A stretch of 64,000 nt of DNA. Source: Streptomyces nymphaeiformis. GTDB taxonomy: Bacteria > Actinomycetota > Actinomycetes > Streptomycetales > Streptomycetaceae. A program made the translations under genes and the position numbers. Position 1 is the stretch's first letter; each line of letters opens with the position of its first letter. The DNA lies in the NCBI RefSeq assembly GCF_014203895.1, contig NZ_JACHJY010000001.1, positions 310,001 through 374,000 of the forward strand, in the 5' to 3' direction. The notes under the pieces were generated by a model, which did no database searches, was not told the DNA's origin, and worked only from the letters and a program-made list of their open reading frames with translations. This document shows positions 41,502 through 51,792 of this stretch, in pieces.

Positions 41502-43136
41502 GTGGTGACCTTGGACGAACGGCCTCAGCTGATCGACGCACTCTCCGCCCTGCGCGACCGAGTCGCCGCCGTGCGTCTCCCACTGCCCCTCCCCGACGCG
41601 CCCCGCGCCCGCCAGACCCGGGCCGAGTTGCTCGCCCAGCTCGACGACTACCTGGTGCCCCGTCTGAAAGATCCCGACGCCCCGCTCCTCGCCGTCGTCG
41701 GCGGGTCCACCGGTGCCGGGAAGTCCACCCTCGTCAACTCCCTTGTGGGGCGCCGCGTCAGCGAGGCGGGCGTGCTCAGGCCCACGACCCGGACGCCCGT
41801 GCTCGTCTGCCACCCCGAGGACCACCACTGGTTCGCCGGGATGCGGGTCCTCCCGCAGTTGACCCGCGTCTGGCTGCCCCAGGCCGACGAGGACCACCCC
41901 GTCGACGAACCCGCCCCCGAGGAGAACGCGCTGCGCGTCGAGACCGCCGCCTCGCTGCCCCGAGGGCTCGCCCTCCTCGACGCCCCCGACATCGACTCCC
42001 TGGTCGTCGAGAACCGGCTCCTGGCCGCCGAGTTGATCTGCGCCGCCGACATCTGGGTCATGGTCACCACCGCCTCGCGGTACGCCGACGCCGTGCCCTG
42101 GCACCTGCTCCGTACCGCGAAGGAGTACGACGCCACCCTCGTCACCGTCCTCGACCGCGTCCCCCACCAGGTCATCGGCGAGGTCTCCCGGCAGTACGGG
42201 GCCCTGCTCGACAAGGCCGGCCTCGGGCACGTACCCCGGTTCACCATCCCCGAGCTGCCCGAGTCCGCCGGCGGCGGCAGCGGCCTGCTTCCCGACAGCG
42301 CCGTCGCCGCGTTCCGCGCCTGGCTCGCCCACCGCGCCCAGGATCCGGCCGCCCGCCAGCAGGCCGCCGACCGCACCGCCTCCGGGGTCATCGACTCCCT
42401 CGACACCCGGCTGCCCGAGCTGGCCGGCGCGGTCGCCGCCCAGTACGCCGCCGCCGTCCGCCTCGGCGGCGTCGTCGAGGCCGCGTACGGCGAGCAGGGC
42501 CGCCGCGTGCGCAAGGAGCTCGGCCGCGGCGCCGTACTCGCCGGCGACGCCCGCACCCGCTGGCGCGGCTACCCCCGCGACAGCACCGCCGAGGAGCTCC
42601 TCGACGCCCTCGCCGAGTCCCTCGCCGCCCTCCTCCACTGCGCGGTCTCCGCCGCCGAGGAGCGCGTCCGGGACACCTGGCGCCGCGAACCCGCCTCAGA
42701 GGTCCTCGGCCCGCCGCGGACCGGCGGCGACCGGGAGACGGCCGAGCGGACCGGCGTGGAGGTGCGCCGCTGGCGCCGCGTCCTCGAGGAGCTGGCCGAG
42801 GAGGAGGTACGGGGCGTCGACCGCCCCTCCGGGTCCCGAGCCTCCGGGTCCCGTGGCGCCGTCCCCGAGCCCGACACCGTCGCCGCGCTCCTCGCCGCCT
42901 CCCTCCTCGGCGGCCGCCGCGCCCGCGCCGCCGGCGAACGCCTCGCCGAACTCCTCGGCGCCCAGTCCGCCCTGCGGCTGCGCGACAAGGGCGGCGAACT
43001 CGTCCTCTCGTGCGTCGACCGCGTCCTGCACGCCGAGCGCGACCGCCGCCTCGCCCCCCTCGACGCGCTCGCCGTGACCCCCGAGCCGCAGGCGGAGCTG
43101 ATCGCCGCGCTCTCCGTACTGCAGAAGGAGAAGTGA
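41502..43136 (+). CDS. Dynamin-like GTPase (first of pair)
   Basis: 544 residues, GTG 41502 or 41505. G1 P-loop [26 protein letters not shown] followed by the switch phrase [16 protein letters not shown]3 region [16 protein letters not shown]4-like [10 protein letters not shown]. The C-terminal half is long helical, Ala/Arg/Glu-rich, as in dynamin-family or YfjP-type GTPases. No ribosome site is seen before the start and the preceding bases are AT-rich (cataaattggg), so a leaderless transcript is possible. It is followed 1 nt later by a second related GTPase, and the two probably form a heteromeric membrane-associated pair, similar in layout to actinobacterial dynamin pairs. Confidence 0.85.
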   Translation: MVTLDERPQLIDALSALRDRVAAVRLPLPLPDAPRARQTRAELLAQLDDYLVPRLKDPDAPLLAVVGGSTGAGKSTLVNSLVGRRVSEAGVLRPTTRTPVLVCHPEDHHWFAGMRVLPQLTRVWLPQADEDHPVDEPAPEENALRVETAASLPRGLALLDAPDIDSLVVENRLLAAELICAADIWVMVTTASRYADAVPWHLLRTAKEYDATLVTVLDRVPHQVIGEVSRQYGALLDKAGLGHVPRFTIPELPESAGGGSGLLPDSAVAAFRAWLAHRAQDPAARQQAADRTASGVIDSLDTRLPELAGAVAAQYAAAVRLGGVVEAAYGEQGRRVRKELGRGAVLAGDARTRWRGYPRDSTAEELLDALAESLAALLHCAVSAAEERVRDTWRREPASEVLGPPRTGGDRETAERTGVEVRRWRRVLEELAEEEVRGVDRPSGSRASGSRGAVPEPDTVAALLAASLLGGRRARAAGERLAELLGAQSALRLRDKGGELVLSCVDRVLHAERDRRLAPLDALAVTPEPQAELIAALSVLQKEK

Positions 43137-43137
43137 C

Positions 43138-44952
43138 GTGGTGGACGACGAGCAGGAGCGCGGCCGCGAGCGCTGGGACGACGGGCTGATCGCGCGACGC
43201 GCCGCTGACAAGGCGGCTGACCGGTCCGTAGAGGAGGCGGCGGCCGAGACTCCCGACGAGGACTTCTCCCCGCCCGCCCTCGGCGGCAGCTACGGCGGGC
43301 CCCTCCGCGCCCGCCTCGACGCCCTCCACGAGCTCGTCGGACTCTCCCGCACCCGGGTCGAGAGCGAGGCCCTCGCCGAGGCCGGGCGCGTGCTCGACGA
43401 GGCCGCCGCCCGTCAGCGGCTCTCCTCCCGGCACACCGTGATCGCCCTCGCCGGAGCCACCGGAAGCGGCAAGTCCACGCTCTTCAACGCCCTCGCCGGC
43501 GTGCCCGTCTCCGAGACCGGACTGCGCCGCCCCACCACCTCCGCGCCCATCGCGCTCAGCTGGTCCGAGGGCGCCGCCGGACTCCTCGACCGGCTCGCCG
43601 TCCCGAGCAGGCTGCGCCGCCGCCCCCTCGCGGGCGGCGCCGGCGACACCGAGCTCCAGGGCCTCGTCCTCGTCGACCTGCCCGACCACGACTCGGCCGT
43701 CACCGCCCACCGCGACCAGGTCGACCGGGTCCTCGGCCTCGTCGACGCCGTGATCTGGGTCGTCGACCCCGAGAAGTACGCCGACGCCGCCCTCCACGAG
43801 CGGTACCTGCGGCCCCTCGCCGGGCACGCGGAGGTCACCTTCGTCGTCCTCAACCAGATCGACCGGCTCGGCACCGAGGCGGCCGACCTCGTCCTCGACG
43901 ACCTGCGCCGCCTCCTCGACGAGGACGGCGTGGCGCTCGGCGAGCACGGCGAGCCGGGGGCCACCGTCCTCGCGCTCTCCGCGCTGACGGGCGAGGGCGT
44001 GCCCGAACTGCGCGAGCTCGTCGCCCGGTTCGTCCAGGAACGCACCGCCCCCGAGCGCCGCCTCGCCGCCGACGTCGACTCCGCCGCGGCCCGGCTGCGC
44101 CAGGCGTACGTCGCCGACGGGAGGCCCGGCCTCGACGAACGGGCCCGCGACGCCTTCACGGACCGGCTCGCCGTCGCCGTCGGCGCCCAGGCCGCGGGCG
44201 AGGCCGCCGAGCGGGTCTGGCGCCGCGGCGCCATCCGCGCCTGCGGCACCCCCTGGCTGCGGCTCTACCGCTGGTACGAGCGGATGCGCGCGCACGGCTC
44301 CACCGACCCGCACCTCGCCGCCCCCGCCGAGGACGAGCTGACGGCCCGCCAACGCGTCGAGCAGGCCGTGCGGATCGTCGCCGACGACGCCTCGCGCGGG
44401 CTCCCGGCCCCCTGGGCGCAGGCGGTGCGCGAGGCCGCCGCGCGCGGGGCCGACGGGCTGCCGGAGGCCCTCGACGAGCTGACGGTCTCCCTCGGGGACC
44501 CGGCGGCCCGGCCGCCCCGGCCCGCCTGGTGGCCCGCGGCCGTCCTCGCCCAGGCGGCGATGACGCTCCTGCAGATCTTCGGCGCGCTCTGGCTGGTGGC
44601 GCAGATCGTCGGCGTCGTCCAGCCGGGCCTGCTGCCGCCGGTCCTCGTGATGCTCGGCGGGATCATCGGCGGTCCGCTCGTCGAATGGGCCTGCGAGAGC
44701 GCCGTGAAGGGCCCGGCCCGGCGGTACGGGCAGGAGGCCGAGCGCCGCCTGCGGGAGGCGGCCGCCGCCTGCGGCCGGGCCCGGGTCCTCGACCCGGTGG
44801 CGGCGGAGCTGATGCGCTACCGGGAGGTCCGCGAGCAGTACGCGACGGTGGTGGGCTCGCGCCCGTCTGCGGCCGCCGCCCGGGTCGTGGGCGGCCGCCG
44901 CTCCGGTACGGGCCGGCTGGGCGCGACGCGGGCGGGGGCTCGGGGAAGGTAG
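43138..44952 (+). CDS. Dynamin-like GTPase with membrane hairpin (second of pair)
   Basis: 604 residues from a GTG one base after the previous stop. P-loop IALAGATGSGKSTLFNALAGVPVSETGLRRPTTSAP, G3 LVLVDLPDHDSAVTAHRD, G4 VVLNQIDRLGTE. Two adjoining hydrophobic segments near residues 460-515 (AVLAQAAMTLLQIFGALWLVAQIVGVV, LLPPVLVMLGGIIGGPLV) form a likely membrane hairpin, followed by a charged helical C-terminus. It probably remodels or senses membrane together with the upstream GTPase. Specific cell role not known. Confidence 0.87.
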   Translation: MVDDEQERGRERWDDGLIARRAADKAADRSVEEAAAETPDEDFSPPALGGSYGGPLRARLDALHELVGLSRTRVESEALAEAGRVLDEAAARQRLSSRHTVIALAGATGSGKSTLFNALAGVPVSETGLRRPTTSAPIALSWSEGAAGLLDRLAVPSRLRRRPLAGGAGDTELQGLVLVDLPDHDSAVTAHRDQVDRVLGLVDAVIWVVDPEKYADAALHERYLRPLAGHAEVTFVVLNQIDRLGTEAADLVLDDLRRLLDEDGVALGEHGEPGATVLALSALTGEGVPELRELVARFVQERTAPERRLAADVDSAAARLRQAYVADGRPGLDERARDAFTDRLAVAVGAQAAGEAAERVWRRGAIRACGTPWLRLYRWYERMRAHGSTDPHLAAPAEDELTARQRVEQAVRIVADDASRGLPAPWAQAVREAAARGADGLPEALDELTVSLGDPAARPPRPAWWPAAVLAQAAMTLLQIFGALWLVAQIVGVVQPGLLPPVLVMLGGIIGGPLVEWACESAVKGPARRYGQEAERRLREAAAACGRARVLDPVAAELMRYREVREQYATVVGSRPSAAAARVVGGRRSGTGRLGATRAGARGR

Positions 44953-45102
44953 GGCGGAGGGGCGCCATCCCCCTTCCGGGTGGGGGAGTTGTCCACAGGT
45001 ACGGGGCGGTCCACAGGCGCGAGCGGGGTGCGGCCGGCCGCTCCAGCATGGTTCCCACGGGGTGTCCACGCAGCAGGACACCGGGAGAGTGGGGGCGGAA
45101 CC

Positions 45103-45594
45103 ATGAACGACACGACCGTGACGCTCGTCGGGAACGTGGCGACGGCGGTGGAGTACCGGGACACGGTGACGGGCGGGGTGGCCCGCTTCCGGTTCGCGGT
45201 GACCGCGCGCCGCTGGGACCGGGAGCGGGGGCTCTGGACCGATGGGAACACCAGCTTCTACACGGTGTCGGCCTGGCGCTCGCTCGGCGCCAACCTCGCG
45301 GCCTCGGTCTCCGTCGGCGAACCGCTCGTGGTGCACGGGCGCCTGAAGGTCCGCGAGGAGGAGCGCGACGGGCAGCGCAAGACCTTCGTGGACGTGGACG
45401 CGGTGGCCGTGGGGCACGACCTGAGCCGGGGGACGGCGGCCTTCCGGCGCGCCCCGCGGGCGGAGTCCAGGCTCCAGCCCGAGCCGCAGACCGAGTCCGG
45501 GTCCGGGTCCGGGGCGCGACCGGAACAGGACCCGTGGGCGGTGGCGGCGGAGGAGGCGACGGAGGTGAAACCCCAGCTGGTAACCGCGTCCTGA
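45103..45594 (+). CDS. ssb: Single-stranded DNA-binding protein (SsbB-like paralogue)
   Basis: 163 residues with an OB-fold: TVTLVGNVATAVEYRDTVTGGVARFRFAVTARRWDRERGLWTDGNTSFYTVSAWRSLGANLAASVSVGEPLVVHGRLKV. The C-terminal tail is Pro/Glu/Ser-rich and lacks the conserved acidic D-D-x-P-F tip that recruits partners in the main SSB. This points to the secondary SsbB type, which in Streptomyces acts in chromosome segregation during sporulation. ATG at 45103 with GGGAGAGTGGGGG upstream. Confidence 0.88.
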   Translation: MNDTTVTLVGNVATAVEYRDTVTGGVARFRFAVTARRWDRERGLWTDGNTSFYTVSAWRSLGANLAASVSVGEPLVVHGRLKVREEERDGQRKTFVDVDAVAVGHDLSRGTAAFRRAPRAESRLQPEPQTESGSGSGARPEQDPWAVAAEEATEVKPQLVTAS

Positions 45595-45636
45595 CCTTGC
45601 GTGGTGGTGATTTGTCGACCAACTCGCCTGGGTGGT

Positions 45637-45659
45637 AACGATTCCGAGTCGGAATGGTT
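45637..45659. promoter_or_regulatory. 23-bp palindrome between ssb and the thioester protein gene
   Basis: AACG-ATTCCGA-G-TCGGAAT-GGTT: a 15-bp perfect palindrome extended by AAC/GTT with one mismatch. It lies 43 bp past ssb and about 160 bp before the next start. It could terminate ssb or act as an operator for the surface protein gene. The rest of the 225-bp gap holds AT-richer promoter-like sequence and a GGAGGGG ribosome site. Confidence 0.5.
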
Positions 45660-45819
45660 GTCTGACCGCACGACAGGGCACAGGGGGCTTTCGCGTCCCT
45701 AGGATTCCCGAATACTCATGCGGCACGTGAGCCCATCGAGTCTGTGAGTTCTGCTGGCGTGCGCTCCCCCCACGCGAATCGACCAAGTTCGCGGAGCGAC
45801 GCGCCCGGAGGGGAATCCA

Positions 45820-47244
45820 ATGTTTTCAGTTCGTGGGCGTGGCATTGCCCGCCTGGCAGCCACGATCCTGGTGTCCGGCCTCGTCGCGACCGGTGCGATA
45901 GCGACCGCCGGTCCGGCCCTCGCCGATGAAGGTGCCCCGGGTGCCGGCGGTGTCACGGCGAAGTTCGGCGGTTTCACGGAGGACAAGGGCTCCGTCGAGA
46001 TCACCGAGAAGAACGGCACCAAGTGGTCCGTCGGTGGCGGTCTGTTCAAGATGGAGGTCGATGGCGGGGGCACCCTCTTCACCTACTGCATCGACCTCCG
46101 CACCGGCGCGAAGCGCGACTTCGACTACAAGGAAGTCGGCTGGGACGAGTCCTCCCTGCACAACAACGGCAACGCGGGCAAGATCCTCTGGATCCTGGAG
46201 AACTCCTACCCGAAGCTGTCCGCCGAGACCCTCGGCGGCAAGGTGGGCGCCGACCTCTCCAAGGGCGAGGCCGCCGCCGGCACCCAGGCCGCGATCTGGA
46301 CCCTCTCCGACAACGTCGTCGCGACGCCGAAGGACGAGGACGCCGAGAAGCTGAAGGAGTACCTGCTCGAGAAGGCGGTCGAGCTCGACGAGCCGACGGC
46401 CTCACTGAGCCTCTCCCCGGCCACCGTCGCGGGCAAGGCCGGCGAGAAGCTCGGCCCGATCACCGTCACCACCAACGCCACCGCCAAGCTCGCGGCCGCC
46501 CCGGGCACCCCGGCCGGCGTCCAGGTCGTCGACAAGGCCGGCAAGCCGGTCACCGAGGCCAAGAACGGCGACCAGGTCTACTTCGACGTCCCGGCCGGCA
46601 CCGCCGACGGCACCGCCGAGCTGACCGCCGAGGCCACCACCAAGGTCTCCCTCGGCCGCGCCTTCGTCTCCATCGACGGCCCCTCGCAGACCCTGATCCT
46701 GGCCGGCTCCAGCGACTCCACCGTCACCGCCAAGGCCTCCGCCACGTGGGCCAAGAAGGGTGCCGTCCCGTCCGTCTCGGTCGCGAAGGACTGCGCCAAG
46801 GGCGGCCTGGAGGTCATCGCCTCCAACAAGGGCGACGAGGCCTGGACCTTCGACCTGAAGGGCACCTCGTACACGGTCGCCGCCGGTGAGACGAAGAACA
46901 TCGCCGTCCCGCTCGCCGAGGACGAGGCGTACAAGTTCACGATCACCGGCCCGAACGGCTTCGAGGAGACCTTCGAGGGCGTCCTAGACTGCAAGACGGC
47001 CACCCCCGGCCCGAAGCCGTCGGAGACCCCCTCCACCACCCCCTCGGCCACGCCTTCCACCCCGTCGACCACCGCCGGCACCACCGGTGACACCACGGGC
47101 GGCACCACGACCGGTGGCGGCGACCTCGCCGAGACCGGCGGCTCCAGCGCCACCCCGATGATCGCCGGCATCGCCGCCGCGCTCGTCGTGGTCGGTGGCG
47201 GCGCGGTCTTCTTCCTCCGCAAGAAGAAGACGGCCGGCCAGTAA
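45820..47244 (+). CDS. Thioester-domain (TQXA) surface protein with LAETG sortase anchor
   Basis: 474 residues. The signal peptide ends near residue 35 (ATAGPALA). The N-terminal thioester domain has Cys90 in FTYCIDL and Gln156 in GTQAAIW, the pair that forms an internal Cys-Gln thioester able to bond covalently to target surfaces. A central region has Ig-like strands (SLSLSPATVAGKAGEKLGPITV, then a second such domain). A Thr/Pro/Ser stalk follows, then LAETG (436-440), a hydrophobic helix (MIAGIAAALVVVGGGAVFFL) and RKKK, the cell-wall sorting signal for a class E-type sortase. Likely an adhesin or a cell-surface component of hyphae. GGAGGGG precedes the ATG. Confidence 0.92.
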   Translation: MFSVRGRGIARLAATILVSGLVATGAIATAGPALADEGAPGAGGVTAKFGGFTEDKGSVEITEKNGTKWSVGGGLFKMEVDGGGTLFTYCIDLRTGAKRDFDYKEVGWDESSLHNNGNAGKILWILENSYPKLSAETLGGKVGADLSKGEAAAGTQAAIWTLSDNVVATPKDEDAEKLKEYLLEKAVELDEPTASLSLSPATVAGKAGEKLGPITVTTNATAKLAAAPGTPAGVQVVDKAGKPVTEAKNGDQVYFDVPAGTADGTAELTAEATTKVSLGRAFVSIDGPSQTLILAGSSDSTVTAKASATWAKKGAVPSVSVAKDCAKGGLEVIASNKGDEAWTFDLKGTSYTVAAGETKNIAVPLAEDEAYKFTITGPNGFEETFEGVLDCKTATPGPKPSETPSTTPSATPSTPSTTAGTTGDTTGGTTTGGGDLAETGGSSATPMIAGIAAALVVVGGGAVFFLRKKKTAGQ

Positions 47245-47526
47245 TCCCGGGGGCCACGGACCCAGGCCCCTCGCCACACCAGCGTGACCCCGCACGACCC
47301 CGGCCGCACCCGCGCCCGGGGTCGTCGCACGTCCACGGCGGGGAGACGACGAGGAGACGGCGTGGAGGCGGCGCCGAGACCGCGACGAACCGTGACCGCA
47401 CCGCTACCCAGACGCTCCGAGAACGCGCAGGTCAGGGGCTCCCCCGCCTACTGGTTCGCACCCGGGGGTGGCGGTCAGGCAAGATGGGGTGTATCTGCCC
47501 ACTCACTCTTTGCCGGACGGTTTCTC

Positions 47527-49191
<1,665 letters not shown>

Positions 49192-49198
49192 TCACCTC

Positions 49199-49624
49199 AT
49201 GGCTCGGCACATCTACAGCTGTCCCCTGCGCTGGTCGGACATGGACGCCTTCGGGCACGTCAACAACGTCGTCTTCCTGCGGTACCTGGAAGAGGCGCGG
49301 ATCGACTTCATGTTCCGGCTGGCGCCGGGGGACGGTTCCCCCTCGTTCTCCGGCGGGTCCGTCGTGGCCCGGCACGAGATCGACTACGTGCGGCCGCTGG
49401 TCCACCGGCACGAGCCGGTGACCATCGAGTCGTGGGTCACGAAGATAGGCGCCGCGTCCCTGACGATCGCCTACGAGATCAAGGACCCGGACGTCACGTA
49501 CGTACGGGCCTCGACGGTCGTCGTGCCCTTCGACCTGGAGGCGCAGCGCCCCCGGCGGATCTCCGCCGAGGAGCGCAGCTTCCTGGAGGAGTACGTCGAC
49601 GACGGGATGTCGTCCGCCGCATGA
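49199..49624 (+). CDS. Acyl-CoA thioesterase, 4HBT hotdog fold
   Basis: 141 residues. CPLRWSDMDAFGHVNNVVFLRYLEEARIDFM is the 4-hydroxybenzoyl-CoA-thioesterase signature with the catalytic Asp (D-x-D/G-H-V-N-N), followed by VVARHEIDYVRPLVHRHEPVTIESWVTKIGAASLTIAYEI. Hydrolyses acyl-CoA thioesters; chain preference unknown. It starts 7 nt after ettA and its TGA overlaps the next ATG, so it is part of a small operon with ettA and two following genes. Confidence 0.9.
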   Translation: MARHIYSCPLRWSDMDAFGHVNNVVFLRYLEEARIDFMFRLAPGDGSPSFSGGSVVARHEIDYVRPLVHRHEPVTIESWVTKIGAASLTIAYEIKDPDVTYVRASTVVVPFDLEAQRPRRISAEERSFLEEYVDDGMSSAA

Positions 49625-50280
49625 CCGTGCTCGCTCCGCTGCACTTCGCCGACGCCAGGGAGGCGGCGGCCCTCGCCGCCTTCCTCACCCGGCTCGTCCA
49701 CTACGACCGGGCCGCCGCCGTCCGCCTCCAGGCGGGCGGCGGGGCGCTGGCCGTCTTCGGGCGGCCGCCGTCGTTCGAGGTGCTCGCGATCCGCACCGCC
49801 CGGCTCGTCGACGCCGTGGACCTCGACGTCACCGTCTCCGCCGGTGAACTCCTCGACGGCATCGAGGAGTCGGCCGGCAAGGCGGTCGTCCCGGACTCCG
49901 TGACCGGCCCGCCGTGGAGCGGGGTGCTCCCGCCGCGCGGCGGCTGGGAGCCGGTCCCCGGCCTGCCCGACGTCGCCGGGATGCGGGGTGCCGTCGCGGC
50001 CGCCGTCCGCGAGTTCCGCACGCGGGACGAGGAGCTGCCGGAGGAGCGGCGCACCCGCGCCGAGCGCGACGCCCTGGGCCGTGAGATCTGGTCCCGCACC
50101 CTCGGCACCACCGGTCTTCCGCTGCGCGCCGTGCACGCGGCCCAGTCGCTGGGCTTCCTGCCGACGGGGGAGGCCCCCGTGGCCCTCTTCGCCTCCGGGC
50201 CGTGGCTGCGGCTGCGTACGCCGTACGGCTCGATCGCGCTGCGCACCGTGCCGATCGCGATGGGCCTGACCCCGCGGTGA
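49621..50280 (+). CDS. Conserved hypothetical protein
   Basis: 219-residue cytoplasmic protein starting MTVLAPLHFADAREAAALAAFLTRLVHYDRAAAVRLQAGGGALAVFGRPPSFEVLAIRTARL. No signal peptide, membrane segment or catalytic motif is visible. It is coupled to the thioesterase (ATGA overlap) and to the GNAT gene (GTGA overlap), an arrangement I would expect to be conserved in streptomycetes. Function unknown. Confidence 0.75.
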   Translation: MTVLAPLHFADAREAAALAAFLTRLVHYDRAAAVRLQAGGGALAVFGRPPSFEVLAIRTARLVDAVDLDVTVSAGELLDGIEESAGKAVVPDSVTGPPWSGVLPPRGGWEPVPGLPDVAGMRGAVAAAVREFRTRDEELPEERRTRAERDALGREIWSRTLGTTGLPLRAVHAAQSLGFLPTGEAPVALFASGPWLRLRTPYGSIALRTVPIAMGLTPR

Positions 50281-50666
50281 CCACCGTCGAGGTCGACGGG
50301 CCGCTCACCGGGGACGAGCTCAACTCGCTCTTCCGCGCCGCCTGGCCCGGGCATCAGGACACCGACTTCGGTCCCGTCCTCGCCCGCAGCCTGCTGCGGG
50401 TCACCGCCCGCAGTGCCGGACGGCTCGTCGGATACGTGAACGTCGTCGGCGACGGCGGCGTCCACGCCTTCCTCCTCGACACCACCGTCCACCCCGACGC
50501 CCGCCGCCGGGGCCTCGGCGTCACCCTCGTACGCACCGCGGCCGACGCCGCCCGCGAGCGCGGCGCGCACTGGCTGCACGTGGACTACGAGCCGCACCTC
50601 GCCGGCTTCCACGAGCGGTGCGGCTTCCGCCCCACGGCGGCCGGGCTCATCGACCTGACCGGCTGA
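50277..50666 (+). CDS. GNAT-family N-acetyltransferase
   Basis: 129 residues from a GTG overlapping the previous stop. Acetyl-CoA-binding core: HAFLLDTTVHPDARRRGLGVTLVRTAADAARERGAHWLHVDYEPHLAGFHERCGFRPTAAGLIDL, with the R-R-x-G-L-G motif A and the closing beta-bulge FHERCGF. Acceptor unknown. The last 36 bases and the stop codon are repeated twice more in tandem downstream, so the 3' end has been duplicated without harming the frame. Confidence 0.85.
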   Translation: MTTVEVDGPLTGDELNSLFRAAWPGHQDTDFGPVLARSLLRVTARSAGRLVGYVNVVGDGGVHAFLLDTTVHPDARRRGLGVTLVRTAADAARERGAHWLHVDYEPHLAGFHERCGFRPTAAGLIDLTG

Positions 50667-50834
50667 GCCCACGGCGGCCGGGCTCATCGACCTGACCGGT
50701 TGAGCTCCTCGCCGCCGGGATCGTCGACCTGACCGGCTGAGCCCCGGCATCCGGCCTCGGCCCCGGCACCCGGCCTCGGCCCCGGCACCCGGCCTCGGCC
50801 CCGGCACCCGGCCTCCGCCCCGGCAGCCGGCCTC
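50631..50834. repeat. Stacked tandem repeats between GNAT and ABC transporter genes
   Basis: Three 37-bp units (50631-50667, 50668-50704, 50705-50741; the third diverged) copy the GNAT 3' end including TGA. They are followed by four and a half 19-bp units from 50751 to 50834 (consensus ccggcctcggccccggcac). The array fills the intergenic space and reaches into the stop codon of the convergent ABC gene. Confidence 0.85.
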
Positions 50835-51792
50835 AGCCCTCCACGTCGTCCGGCCACACCCCGATGTGGTCCTGCTCCAGCTCCAGGGCCACCCGGTGCT
50901 CCATGCCGAGGGCCTGGGTGTACTCCGCCGGCAGCTGGAGGCGGCCCGCGCGGTCGAGCATCGCGTACTCCCTGGCCACCAGCGACTCCTGGCCCTGCTC
51001 GTCGACCTCCGTGCGGCGCAGCACCTCCGAGGAGGTGCGGCCGTCGCGGATGGCGACCGTGCGGCGGACCTCGGAGGCGACCGCCTGGTCGTGGGTGACG
51101 ATCACGATCGTCGTGCCGAGCTCCTCGTTGGCGCGGCGGAAGGCCGCGAAGACCTGCTCGCCGGTGGCCGAGTCCAGCTCGCCCGTCGGCTCGTCGGCGA
51201 GGAGCACGGCCGGGTTGTTGGCGAGCGCGACGGCGATGGCGACCCGCTGCTGCTGGCCGCCGGAGAGCTGGTGCGGCCGCCGGTCGCGGATCTCCGCGAT
51301 GCCCAGCATCGCGAGCAGCTCCTCGGCCCGCTCCGCCTTCTGCTTCGACCGCCCGCGCAACTGCATGGGCAGCGCCACGTTCTGAGCGGCCGTCAGGTAC
51401 GGGAGGAGGTTGCGGGCGGTCTGCTGCCAGACGAAGCCGACGACCTCGCGGCGGTAGCGCAGCCGCGCCCTGCCGTCCATCCCGAGCAGGTCGCAGCCCG
51501 CGACCCGGGCCGCGCCGGCGGTCGGCACGTCCAGGCCCGCGAGGATGTTCATCAGCGTCGACTTGCCGGAACCGGAGGCGCCGACCAGGGCCATCAACTC
51601 GCCCTCCTTCACCAGGAGGTCGAGCCCCTGGAGCGCCTGCACCTCCACCCCGTCGGTGGTGAAGATGCGGACCAGGCGGTCGCAGGCGATGAGCGCGTCA
51701 TGACCGTACGAGGGCCGGTCGCGGTGGGCGGTGGCGCGCCGCTCCAGCTCTTCCAGGGTCGTGTCGGAAAGGGCCGTGTCGGTCTTCGTCAT
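50833..51792 (-). CDS. ABC transporter ATP-binding protein (MacB/LolD type)
   Basis: 319 residues. Walker A LVGASGSGKSTLMNILAGLD, Q-loop FVWQQTARNLLPYLTAAQNVALPM, signature HQLSGGQQQRVAIAVALA, Walker B AVLLADEPTGELDS, and the H-loop VIVTHDQAV. The GxSGSGKST/ADEPTGELDS style and FtsX-like partners place it in the MacB/LolD mechanotransmission family. A C-terminal extension of about 60 residues (REYAMLDRAGRLQLPAEYTQALGMEHRVALELEQDHIGV) looks like a small AbrB-like appendix. ATG at 51792 with AGGAG upstream; it overlaps the permease stop by 4 nt. Substrate unknown. Confidence 0.9.
   Translation of the reverse strand: MTKTDTALSDTTLEELERRATAHRDRPSYGHDALIACDRLVRIFTTDGVEVQALQGLDLLVKEGELMALVGASGSGKSTLMNILAGLDVPTAGAARVAGCDLLGMDGRARLRYRREVVGFVWQQTARNLLPYLTAAQNVALPMQLRGRSKQKAERAEELLAMLGIAEIRDRRPHQLSGGQQQRVAIAVALANNPAVLLADEPTGELDSATGEQVFAAFRRANEELGTTIVIVTHDQAVASEVRRTVAIRDGRTSSEVLRRTEVDEQGQESLVAREYAMLDRAGRLQLPAEYTQALGMEHRVALELEQDHIGVWPDDVEG

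Noticed and set aside
47245..47526. Attenuator or leader peptide before ettA
   Set aside because: No convincing short ORF with a ribosome site or alternative hairpins could be supported.
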